64,000 nucleotides of DNA from an uncultured Christensenellaceae bacterium (GTDB taxonomy: Bacteria > Bacillota > Clostridia > Christensenellales > UBA3700). The stretch covers positions 60,230-124,229 of the forward strand of contig CAJUOK010000005.1 in NCBI GenBank assembly GCA_910588015.1, given 5' to 3'. The notes under the pieces are model-generated. The model had not been told where the DNA came from, did not search any database, and worked only from the letters and a program-made list of their open reading frames with translations. Each line of letters starts with the position of its first letter. Position 1 is the first letter of the stretch. Positions 1 to 7,392 of this stretch are shown one piece after another. Both the position numbers and the translations under genes were made by a program.

Positions 1-888
1 ACAGTCTTTTGCAAGAGTATTAGCCGAAGAATTGCCTGTAACGCCTATACCTCCAACGTTGAGGTAATGCGAAGACTCGATTGCCGTTTTACCTGCCTGC
101 GTTTCGCAAAACGGTATATTATGTCTTTCGCAGAATTTCGCAACGACGTCTCCAGCCTCGCTGTATTTGACTCCGCCGCCGACAATAAGCAAGGGCTTTT
201 TACTTTCTTTTATCGCCTGCGCCAAATCCGACAGTTCTTCGCTGACGGGCGTAGGACGGGTTATTCTGTGTATGCGTTTTTTCAAAAACTCCTGCGGAAA
301 ATCATATACTTCTCCCTGCACGTCTTGCGGAAGCGCAATCGCAACTGCGCCCGTATGCGCAGGGTCAAGCAAAACTCTCATAGCGTTGAGCATTGCGCTC
401 ATAAGCATTTCCGGACGGGATATTCTGTCAAAATATCTGCTTACGGCTCTAAACGCATCGTTCGTCGTGACTGTCGCGCTGTGAAGCTGTTCTATCTGCT
501 GAAGTACGGGGTCGGGCTGACGAGTTGCAAACGTATCGCCCATAAAAAGCAAGAGCGGAATATTATTTGCAGTTGCCGTACCTGCCGCCGTAACCATATT
601 TGCCGCTCCCGGACCGATAGAAGAAATACAAGGCATAATTTTACGTCTATTGTTTTGTTTTGCATAGGCAATGGCGACTTGAGCCATACCTTGCTCGTTT
701 TTGCCTTGATAAACTTTGAGCGAATGCTTTCCCATCGACAAAGCTTCGCCAACGCCTAATACGCAACCGTGACCGAAAATCGTAAAAACTCCTTCTACAA
801 ATTTCGTTACCTGTCCGTCGAAACTGACGTATTGATTGTCCAAAAATCTTACGATAGCCTCGCCTACGCTCATTCTTTCGCTTTTCAT
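1..888 (-). CDS. iolD: 3D-(3,5/4)-trihydroxycyclohexane-1,2-dione hydrolase, N-terminal part
   Basis: Thiamine-diphosphate enzyme that opens the ring of the diketo-inositol intermediate in myo-inositol catabolism (cytoplasm). The frame is open from the ATG at 886-888 to the left edge, 296 codons, so roughly the C-terminal half is missing. Visible family blocks are FTIFGHGCVLG near residue 38, VYQGKNEQGMAQVAIAYAK with the Glu expected to activate the cofactor, SSIGPGAANMVTAAGTA, and GDTFATRQPDPVLQQIEQ. The start is fixed by a perfect TAAGGAGGGA two bases upstream of the ATG spacing region. The iolB stop codon lies only 9 bases before it, so the two are translated together. Identification is firm. 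Confidence 0.97.
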   Translation of the reverse strand, partial: MKSERMSVGEAIVRFLDNQYVSFDGQVTKFVEGVFTIFGHGCVLGVGEALSMGKHSLKVYQGKNEQGMAQVAIAYAKQNNRRKIMPCISSIGPGAANMVTAAGTATANNIPLLLFMGDTFATRQPDPVLQQIEQLHSATVTTNDAFRAVSRYFDRISRPEMLMSAMLNAMRVLLDPAHTGAVAIALPQDVQGEVYDFPQEFLKKRIHRITRPTPVSEELSDLAQAIKESKKPLLIVGGGVKYSEAGDVVAKFCERHNIPFCETQAGKTAIESSHYLNVGGIGVTGNSSANTLAKDC

Positions 889-897
889 ATTCCCTCC

Positions 898-1668
898 TTA
901 TTTCTCCCAATACTCATATCTCTTGTCTACTATTCTCGTCTTATCCCACGGATTGTTGTCGAGATGTCTTATCATCCAACAGCAATACATCGGATAACCG
1001 GGCGCAGTTACCTGAACGTGCGTTTTGCCCCCTGGGAAACAACCAACGCTGCCGTCTACGACTGTATGAGGCTGGAATTCGCCGATGAAACAAGCTCCGA
1101 AAGCTTCCGGAGTCGGCATTTTGTAATAATATACTTCGGGCTGCGGATGAGAGTGAGGAAGATAACTCCACCATCTGCCCTGCCTTGCAATGACTTCTCC
1201 CACAACCAAATTGGAATAAGGCGCGTTGGAATAATCAAACACCGTATTGACGTCTCTTACTGCCGTGTTTTCCCAAAGTCCTTCGCAAGACACGCTTCTT
1301 ATCACGTCTTTTTTGTCATAAAATTTGGACTCGAACTCTCTCTCGTTTGTCGTGGCGAGATATATAATTTCACTGTCGGCAAAAGCATTGACCGTAATCG
1401 ATTTACCTCGGCAAACGTGCATTGTGATTGGCAAGTCTTCATATACGTCTTTTCTTACGCCGCTCCCTATCAATTCTCCGCATTTCATTTCCACGGCGCC
1501 TTCGGTAAGAAGCACGCACATTTCCTTTTCTTTTTCGCTGTAAGTTACGCTCTCTCCCTTGGCAAGTTTTACCACAAGAATATCCATAAGCATATCCTTG
1601 TTTTTGCCATCCATTTTAGCAAGAGTTTTGATTCCTTTTTTATTGAATTTTGGATAGTTAAACGCCAT
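898..1668 (-). CDS. iolB: 5-deoxy-glucuronate isomerase
   Basis: Converts 5-deoxy-D-glucuronate to 5-dehydro-2-deoxy-D-gluconate, the step between IolD and the IolC kinase. It is a cupin-fold cytoplasmic enzyme of 256 residues, close to the usual 260-270. The conserved C-terminal half is present: WWSYLPHSHPQPEVYYYK carries metal-binding histidines, followed by PHTVVDGSVGCFPGGKTHVQV and PGYPMYCCWMIRHL. The start ATG is preceded by GGAGGCGGAT. It sits between iolC (99 bases upstream) and iolD (9 bases downstream), all on the minus strand. Family assignment is certain from these blocks and from the gene order. Confidence 0.96.
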   Translation of the reverse strand: MAFNYPKFNKKGIKTLAKMDGKNKDMLMDILVVKLAKGESVTYSEKEKEMCVLLTEGAVEMKCGELIGSGVRKDVYEDLPITMHVCRGKSITVNAFADSEIIYLATTNEREFESKFYDKKDVIRSVSCEGLWENTAVRDVNTVFDYSNAPYSNLVVGEVIARQGRWWSYLPHSHPQPEVYYYKMPTPEAFGACFIGEFQPHTVVDGSVGCFPGGKTHVQVTAPGYPMYCCWMIRHLDNNPWDKTRIVDKRYEYWEK

Positions 1669-1767
1669 ATCCGCCTCCGTGTAGTCGCGTATCGATAATT
1701 TATATTAATCGACTTTATCGCATTTATGTAAATTGCAATTGATTTCAGCGCTATTCGTTAAATGCGC

Positions 1768-2784
1768 TCAACCTCTTGCTATCATATCGCCAAACTGTTT
1801 TTTCTCGTCGGCTATAAATTTTTCAAGCTCTTCTACTGTCGGCATAAACTCAGAGCAACCGTGCGCCGAAACAAGCATTGACGCAGAAGCCGAACCAAGC
1901 TCCAAGCAGTCCATTATGTCCTTGCCCTCAAACATTCCGTACATAAACGCCGAGCCGTAGCCGTCTCCGCCGCCGAACGACTTAAACGCCTCTACTGGGA
2001 AAGGCTTGATATTATATTTTTTGCCGTCGCAAGTGTGCGCCGTGCTGCCCTTTTTGCCGTGTTTGATTATGACAATCTTTGCTTTTTTGCCAAACCAATA
2101 TTTAGCAGTCGTATCGTCGTCCATATCGGGAGCAAAAATCGCCTGCGTCAAATCGTATTCTTCTCTCGAGCCCATTATAATATCGGCGTGCTCGGCTACA
2201 GCCGTATAGTAGACGGCGATTTCATCCTTGCTCTTCCAATTGTACGCGCGATAATCTATATCGAATACAATTTTGGTATTATTCTTTTCCGCAAGTTGCA
2301 TAGCCTTGAGACAAGCTTCTCTCGACGGGCTTTGCGCAAGCGCCGTTCCGGAAATCAAAATAGCCTTGGAATTGGCGATATACGCTTCGTTTACGTCAGA
2401 AGGCTCGAGCATAAGGTCTGCAACTCCGTCTCTGTACATCAATATACTGCTCTCCGACGGAGAGAGAATTTCCGTAAATGTCAATCCGAGTTTCTCTCCG
2501 TTTGACGCCTTAGATACGCAAGATACGTCAATACCTTCTTTACAGAAAAAGTCCGTGACGTAATCGCCGAATTGGTCGTCCGATACTTTGCCAATAAAAC
2601 CGACTTTTTTTCCAAGTCTTGCAAGCCCTACCGCAACGTTTGCAGGAGAACCGCCCAAATATTTGCGATATTCTTTGCTTTCAGACAGCGGTTTGAAATA
2701 ATCCAGCGGATTGAAATCTATGGCGATTCTACCGATAAGAGTCAAATCGAATTTTCTGTCTTTTTCAAAAGTAACGTATTGCAT
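1768..2784 (-). CDS. iolC: 5-dehydro-2-deoxygluconokinase (PfkB family)
   Basis: Phosphorylates 5-dehydro-2-deoxy-D-gluconate at C6 in inositol breakdown. The 338-residue protein shows the PfkB/ribokinase layout: an N-terminal substrate block LGGSPANVAVGLARLGKKVG at residues about 44-63 and the C-terminal ATP/anion-hole signature FGGGDGYGSAFMYG, where the second Asp of GGGDGYG is the expected catalytic base. A ribosome site AGGTGG lies 4 bases before the ATG at 2784. It is second in the operon, 40 bases after the aldolase gene. PfkB members vary in substrate, but the flanking iolB/iolD make IolC the best call. Confidence 0.94.
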   Translation of the reverse strand: MQYVTFEKDRKFDLTLIGRIAIDFNPLDYFKPLSESKEYRKYLGGSPANVAVGLARLGKKVGFIGKVSDDQFGDYVTDFFCKEGIDVSCVSKASNGEKLGLTFTEILSPSESSILMYRDGVADLMLEPSDVNEAYIANSKAILISGTALAQSPSREACLKAMQLAEKNNTKIVFDIDYRAYNWKSKDEIAVYYTAVAEHADIIMGSREEYDLTQAIFAPDMDDDTTAKYWFGKKAKIVIIKHGKKGSTAHTCDGKKYNIKPFPVEAFKSFGGGDGYGSAFMYGMFEGKDIMDCLELGSASASMLVSAHGCSEFMPTVEELEKFIADEKKQFGDMIARG

Positions 2785-2824
2785 TGTCCACCTCTTTTTA
2801 GGTAATTTAAATTATATTCGTATT

Positions 2825-3652
2825 CTATATACATTCGCAAAGTTTTATTATCTTTACTGCGGCATTCTGCACTTCTTCTATGGCATACGGTAAATATGTT
2901 TTGGGGTCGTATGTCGCTTTTTCGCTTGCCAATCCGTTTTTTAATCCTTTGGTAAACGCCTGTCTAAGTTGAGTAGCAAAATTTATTTTGCTTATTCCCG
3001 CGCCTATGCATTGTCTTATCACTTCGTCTGACAAACCGCTTGCTCCGTGCAAAACAAGCGGAACGTCAACTTCATTTGCAATTTCCTTTATTCTGTCCAC
3101 AGCTATATGCGGAGTGCCTTTATATACTCCGTGCGCAGTTCCTACGCCAATCGCCAAACTGTCTGCTTTTGTAAGCTCGACGAATTTTACAGCCTCGTCA
3201 ACCTCTGTATATTTTATCTTTGCTTGGGTTTCTTCTTTGCCGCCTATAGACCCAAGCTCGGCCTCAACGCTCACGCCTCTTGGATGCGCCATTTCTACCA
3301 CCTGCTTTGTCAATTCGACGTTTTTATCGAATTCGAGCATAGAGCCGTCAATCATAACGGAAGTATAGCCTGCGTCTATACAATCTTTGCATATCTGAAT
3401 ATCGCCGCCGTGGTCAAGATGAATTGAAATATCTGCAGCCCCAGTGTAATTGGCTTTTACAAGCGCAGAATAAGTAGCGACGCCGCCGTATTTCAGCGTG
3501 CGAGGTATCGTCTGAACAATAATAGGTTTGGAAAGTAAACTTGCGGCGTTCAATACGCCCAAAACGCTTTCGAGATTATCTACGTTAAAAGCCGGTACGG
3601 CGTACCCGTCCTTCTTTGCCTTTATCAACAATTCGTTGTTAGTAACAAGCAT
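2825..3652 (-). CDS. iolJ: Class II aldolase, probably 6-phospho-5-dehydro-2-deoxy-D-gluconate aldolase
   Basis: Class II (zinc) aldolase of 275 residues. Metal ligands are visible in SIHLDHGGDIQ (first His pair), in VEAELGSIGGKEE, and in the later VLHGASGLSDEVIRQCI block. Glycolytic fructose-1,6-bisphosphate aldolase has the same fold, so sequence alone does not separate the two. Position as first gene of an iolC-iolB-iolD operon favours IolJ, which splits 6-phospho-5-dehydro-2-deoxygluconate into dihydroxyacetone phosphate and malonate semialdehyde. The ATG at 3650-3652 follows GGGAGAAATCGAAA. A consensus promoter lies directly upstream. Confidence 0.9.
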   Translation of the reverse strand: MLVTNNELLIKAKKDGYAVPAFNVDNLESVLGVLNAASLLSKPIIVQTIPRTLKYGGVATYSALVKANYTGAADISIHLDHGGDIQICKDCIDAGYTSVMIDGSMLEFDKNVELTKQVVEMAHPRGVSVEAELGSIGGKEETQAKIKYTEVDEAVKFVELTKADSLAIGVGTAHGVYKGTPHIAVDRIKEIANEVDVPLVLHGASGLSDEVIRQCIGAGISKINFATQLRQAFTKGLKNGLASEKATYDPKTYLPYAIEEVQNAAVKIIKLCECI

Positions 3653-3685
3653 TTTCGATTTCTCCCAAAATCATAATATACTATT

Positions 3686-3714
3686 ATTATACAAGTACGG
3701 TTATGCATTGTCAA
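3686..3714 (-). promoter_or_regulatory. Consensus sigma-A promoter of the iol operon
   Basis: On the minus strand a perfect TTGACA (3709-3714) and a perfect TATAAT (3686-3691) are separated by exactly 17 bases. The -10 box ends 33 bases before the iolJ start codon. A perfect consensus promoter in front of a catabolic operon usually implies control by a repressor, but no repressor gene is visible in the window. Confidence 0.9.
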
Positions 3715-3916
3715 TATCTAAATTGAAAAAAATTCCCAAATTCGCCATAAAATCAAAAGTGTAAAATTTGCGTTTTTTACCATAAAATGCTGCTATTTGA
3801 GCTATTTTTGTCATTTTTATTAATTTTTATGGATATTTTTAAATCAATCGCTTTTCAAATCGTCCATAAAAATGTAAATTGTCCATAAATCATTTGCTTG
3901 CATAGCGTAAGCAGTA

Positions 3917-3956
3917 AAAAAGAAAATACGCGAGGTATTCTCCGTCGCGTATTTTC
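3917..3956 (-). terminator. Rho-independent terminator of the TM2 gene
   Basis: A perfect 12-base stem (GAAAATACGCGA at 3922-3933 with its complement at 3945-3956) with an 11-base loop. On the minus strand it is followed by a run of T (TTTTTTACTGC). It lies 25 bases past the TM2 stop codon. Confidence 0.88.
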
Positions 3957-3980
3957 ATCGTCTTTCTATAATTATTTTTA

Positions 3981-4295
3981 TTACATTGCGTCTATATTGG
4001 TTTCGTCGCCGCTCACGCCGTTATCATCGAAATTCTCGATAGCATTCTCATTATCAAGACGGTTTTCATTTACAGAACCGCTCGGCTGATATCCGCAATA
4101 TTTGACTTGAAAGGTTTCATCGTCCGTGCAAAGATATATAATACCTTCGATTAATCCTACTATAGCGGGAATACCCGTCCAGCAGAATAATAAATAAACT
4201 ATACCCCAACCTATTTTCCCTAAATAAAATTTGTGTATGCCCAAGTCTCCAAGCAATATTGCAAGAATACCCGCAACTACTTTATTCTTCTTCAT
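3981..4295 (-). CDS. TM2-domain membrane protein
   Basis: Small membrane protein of 104 residues. After a short basic N terminus (MKKNKVV) it shows the TM2 pattern: a first helix AGILAILLGDLGIHKFYLGK with the typical G-x-HxFYLGK turn, a second helix GIVYLLFCWTGIPAIVGLIEG, and the end motif IYLC. The remaining 45 residues are acidic and probably cytoplasmic. The start is the ATG at 4293-4295, because GGAGGAATTT precedes it; a TTG four codons upstream overlaps that ribosome site and is rejected. Function is unknown for the family. It is monocistronic, with its own promoter and terminator. Confidence 0.88.
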   Translation of the reverse strand: MKKNKVVAGILAILLGDLGIHKFYLGKIGWGIVYLLFCWTGIPAIVGLIEGIIYLCTDDETFQVKYCGYQPSGSVNENRLDNENAIENFDDNGVSGDETNIDAM

Positions 4296-4342
4296 AAATT
4301 CCTCCAACTGTTAAAAATTTATATTTATTTCAATATACTTTA

Positions 4343-4372
4343 ATTATATCTATTAATAAAAATAATATTCAA
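4343..4372 (-). promoter_or_regulatory. Promoter of the TM2 gene
   Basis: Minus strand: TTGAAT (4367-4372), 18-base spacer, perfect TATAAT (4343-4348). About 48 bases separate the -10 box from the ATG. Confidence 0.65.
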
Positions 4373-4439
4373 ATTCTATAAATTCTTTTAAAGTCGAATG
4401 GAACAGCCTTCAAATTATCCGACGGACTTGCCAACAGAA

Positions 4440-5912
4440 TCAATATTCTCTTAACGGACGGTTCGTGTTGATAAAGCTCCAAAAATAATCGAATTTATAT
4501 GCGTTAAACGCTTGTTTCGGCACGTAAATATAGCAGTTGTCCGCTCCTTGTAAAATATTGGCGGCAACGTGGAATTTGTCAGGTTCTAGCGAAGTAATAT
4601 ATAATCCGGTCAGCGAAGCGCACCCGTTGAATGAATTTTCTCCTACAGATGAAATATTCTTTCCGAGAGTAATCTTCTTAACGATAGTATTTCCCTCAAA
4701 AGCATTGCTTGCCAATTTACTTACAGGCAAACCGGCAAGTGTATCTGGTATGACTATTTCCGTCAAAGTCTTGCCATAATCGGTCAGTCCTTCGACAACC
4801 CATTCTCCTTTAAATAATACGTCTTGTCCGTTAGTCACAATTTCCACGCCCGATAAATTAAATATCTTTGCCGCTTCCTTAAGGTCTTCCGATATCGACG
4901 TTCCTCCCCCTATTCCGGAATCTTGCGGAAGCTGCGGTTTATCCGGCACTTCAATAGTTACAGGCGTAAATATATCTAGTTCGGCTTTAATCTCTTGCGC
5001 TAGCAATGCCGTATAATACAACGCGCCTGCGTCGTTTAGATGGAAGTTGCTATCATAGAACCACTCGCAGTCTAGTATATGAGACAAAGGATTGCCTATG
5101 ACAGTGATATCCAAGCAGGTCCTTAAATAATCGTAATAATCGACTATAGATTCATTAGAATCTGCTATTGCTTTGGCATTCATAGGAGAAAAAGCATAAT
5201 AAGTCCTAGCGCCGGATTTTGCCGCTACCTCCGCATAAGAATTAATATAATCTATAAACTCAACGTCTATAACAGATTTATCGAAAGATATAGGCATTGC
5301 TCCGTCATAACCGTCCTTCATTGTGTTGTGAGGTCGTTCGTATATTATATCGCCCAACTCATTAAAAGACCCAACGTTGTAAACGCCTTCGGGATTAGGT
5401 TTGTCATTGTTTTTCCAATAACTAAATTTGCCGCTCACAAACGTAAAAAATTTACCTAGCAAGTCGCCTGCATTGGAAGTATCTGTCTTATTGAGAATTT
5501 CGTATTTGCCGTCTATCGAATACCAAACTGCTTCGGCATTGAAATACAAAGATAACGCTTGAGAGTTTTGCTCCGGTGCAATAATTACTATATCGTCTTT
5601 GCCAATAAAATCTTTTGCAACGTCGAGCATATATTTCGTGCCTAGATTGGCGTATAAACCAAAATTAACGACAGGCATTCCCAACTCTTGCTCAAGCAAA
5701 TCGGAACGCAAACCGAAGGCAAGACTTGAACCGCCAATAATGACGACCTTTCTCTCTGAAATATTCTTAAGTCTATCATATTTAATTGCCATACCGCCGT
5801 AAAAGGACTCGTCATATTGCGGAGAAAGTCCGAATGCGAACGAAACCAATATCACGGGTATCAGTATGATTATAAAAACTGTAAAACTTATCAATAATAT
5901 TTTCTTTTTCAT
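4440..5912 (-). CDS. Membrane-anchored SGNH/DltD-like protein with C-terminal BspA-type leucine-rich repeats
   Basis: 490 residues. An N-terminal anchor helix (about residues 4-27) is followed by an SGNH-type domain: block I is GGSS near residues 60-63 and the C-terminal catalytic block is DSNFHLNDAG. After a proline-rich linker, residues about 365-470 form two BspA-type leucine-rich repeats (LTEIVIPDTL, ASNAFEGN, SVGENSFNGCASLTG). By analogy with AlgJ/AlgX and DltD, such proteins work with an MBOAT to move acyl groups to an exported polymer; the MBOAT gene ends 8 bases upstream. The chosen ATG at 5912 follows TCTAGGTGTAAT; longer readings run into the MBOAT gene. The substrate is unknown. 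Confidence 0.8.
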   Translation of the reverse strand: MKKKILLISFTVFIIILIPVILVSFAFGLSPQYDESFYGGMAIKYDRLKNISERKVVIIGGSSLAFGLRSDLLEQELGMPVVNFGLYANLGTKYMLDVAKDFIGKDDIVIIAPEQNSQALSLYFNAEAVWYSIDGKYEILNKTDTSNAGDLLGKFFTFVSGKFSYWKNNDKPNPEGVYNVGSFNELGDIIYERPHNTMKDGYDGAMPISFDKSVIDVEFIDYINSYAEVAAKSGARTYYAFSPMNAKAIADSNESIVDYYDYLRTCLDITVIGNPLSHILDCEWFYDSNFHLNDAGALYYTALLAQEIKAELDIFTPVTIEVPDKPQLPQDSGIGGGTSISEDLKEAAKIFNLSGVEIVTNGQDVLFKGEWVVEGLTDYGKTLTEIVIPDTLAGLPVSKLASNAFEGNTIVKKITLGKNISSVGENSFNGCASLTGLYITSLEPDKFHVAANILQGADNCYIYVPKQAFNAYKFDYFWSFINTNRPLREY

Positions 5913-5919
5913 ATTACAC

Positions 5920-7392
5920 CTAGAATTGGAAGTAAATAAACTCGCTCGCGCCGTTTCCCATAACGTATATTGACACCCAAGCAACTGCTATAGCGACAAT
6001 CATAAGTCCGTAAGTCAAAAATCGCGCGGTCAGCATACCTCCCGACATTTTTGTCGCGATTGGCGTTTCGTTCTTTATCATTCCGTATGAAAATGCCAAA
6101 ATACCGCACATAAGAGATATGCGTATGACAAACGTAGCGTCAAATCCAATCTCGGATAAAGCTTGGATACTACCTGACCAATCTGTAAATATTTTGGCTA
6201 TTGCAATACCGCAATCAGACAGAGAATTGCCGCGGAAGAATATCCAAGCAAAACACACAAGCGTAAAAGTTACGACCTGCCTAAACAATCGAGTTGCCGT
6301 ATTGTCAGTTATATGAATTTTACCTTTGCTTTCAAGCTTTTTAATAGCGGCGTTCTTTAATTTGCCGACGATTTGATATATACCGTGAATTCCTCCCCAT
6401 ACAATAAACGTCCACGATGCGCCGTGCCACATTCCGCTTAATAAAAATACTATCATCACGTTGATTGCCCAACGCCACGCTTTGCACCGACTGCCGCCAA
6501 GAGGTATGTATACGTAATCCGTAAACCAACTTGTAAGCGAGATATGCCAACGCCTCCAAAAATCGCGAATACTGGTTGCAATATAAGGACGGTTGAAATT
6601 GTCGCATAGCTTGATTCCCATCATACGCGCCACGCCTATTGCAATGTCCGTATATCCCGAAAAATCGCAATATATCTGAATGGCAAAAAGTATCGTTGCA
6701 ATTATTACGGTAAGTCCGGTTGCCTTTTCGATATTGTTATATACCGAATTGACAATTACGGCGACACCGTCGGCTATAACTACTTTTTTGAAAAATCCTA
6801 CAATCGATATTCTGAATCCGTCGCTCAAATCCTTCTTGTCAAACTTTATATCTTGCTTTAGTTGCGGTATAAGATTTTCCGGTCGCTCTATAGGTCCTGC
6901 GACAAGCTGCGGAAAAAAGGTTACGAACAACGCGTAATAACCGAAATGACGCTCTGCCTTAATTCTCCCGCGATAGACGTCTATAACGTAGGACAGCGTC
7001 TGAAAAGTATAAAATGATATGCCTATGGGAAGAATGAGATTCATCGAAAATTCTGCTGCGTTTTGCCCGCTGAGATTGATTAGACTTATGACAGAATTCA
7101 CCAAAAATACAAAATATTTAAAGAAGAACAGCACTCCGAGACAACTGACGACGGTGACAACCATACACGCTTTCTTGACCTTTTTACTGTCGTATTTTTC
7201 CATCAGAAGTCCCGATATATAGGAAACGGCGGTTGTAAAGACAATGAGGAAAATCAGCCAAGGATTCCAACACATATAAAAAATATAACTCGATATAAGC
7301 AGCATTACCCACCGAAATTTCTTGGGCAAAATCCAATACAACAGCACGACTATCGGCAAAAATATCAAAAACTGCCAAGAATTAAAATTCAT
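5920..7392 (-). CDS. MBOAT-family membrane O-acyltransferase (AlgI/DltB-like)
   Basis: Polytopic membrane protein of 490 residues that is expected to pass acyl groups across the membrane for polymer O-acylation. Family marks are the N-terminal WILPKKFRWVMLL, the motif LPIGISFYTFQTLSYVIDVYRG, IRDFWRRWHISLTSWF, YIPLGGSR, and GMWHGASWTFIVWGGIHG, which contains the conserved active-site His. The start codon overlaps the stop of the upstream lipoprotein gene by ATGA (7389-7392), and the downstream SGNH gene starts 8 bases after its stop, so the three proteins are made as a unit. Length and motifs match AlgI/PatA-type enzymes. Confidence 0.93.
   Translation of the reverse strand: MNFNSWQFLIFLPIVVLLYWILPKKFRWVMLLISSYIFYMCWNPWLIFLIVFTTAVSYISGLLMEKYDSKKVKKACMVVTVVSCLGVLFFFKYFVFLVNSVISLINLSGQNAAEFSMNLILPIGISFYTFQTLSYVIDVYRGRIKAERHFGYYALFVTFFPQLVAGPIERPENLIPQLKQDIKFDKKDLSDGFRISIVGFFKKVVIADGVAVIVNSVYNNIEKATGLTVIIATILFAIQIYCDFSGYTDIAIGVARMMGIKLCDNFNRPYIATSIRDFWRRWHISLTSWFTDYVYIPLGGSRCKAWRWAINVMIVFLLSGMWHGASWTFIVWGGIHGIYQIVGKLKNAAIKKLESKGKIHITDNTATRLFRQVVTFTLVCFAWIFFRGNSLSDCGIAIAKIFTDWSGSIQALSEIGFDATFVIRISLMCGILAFSYGMIKNETPIATKMSGGMLTARFLTYGLMIVAIAVAWVSIYVMGNGASEFIYFQF

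Larger units (their letters stand above)
3653..3980. other. Intergenic region between iolJ and the TM2 gene
   Basis: 328 bases without a gene. It holds the iol promoter (3686-3714) and the TM2 terminator (3922-3956). The stretch between, 3715-3920, is very AT-rich and carries several copies of CCATAAA, including GTCCATAAA at 3862-3870 and again at 3881-3889, two helical turns apart. These could be regulator sites upstream of the iol promoter, but no known operator was recognised. Confidence 0.6.

Noticed and set aside
769..1698. Long plus-strand open frame opposite iolB
   Set aside because: It is the antisense shadow of iolB and iolD; it has no ribosome site and no recognisable protein features.
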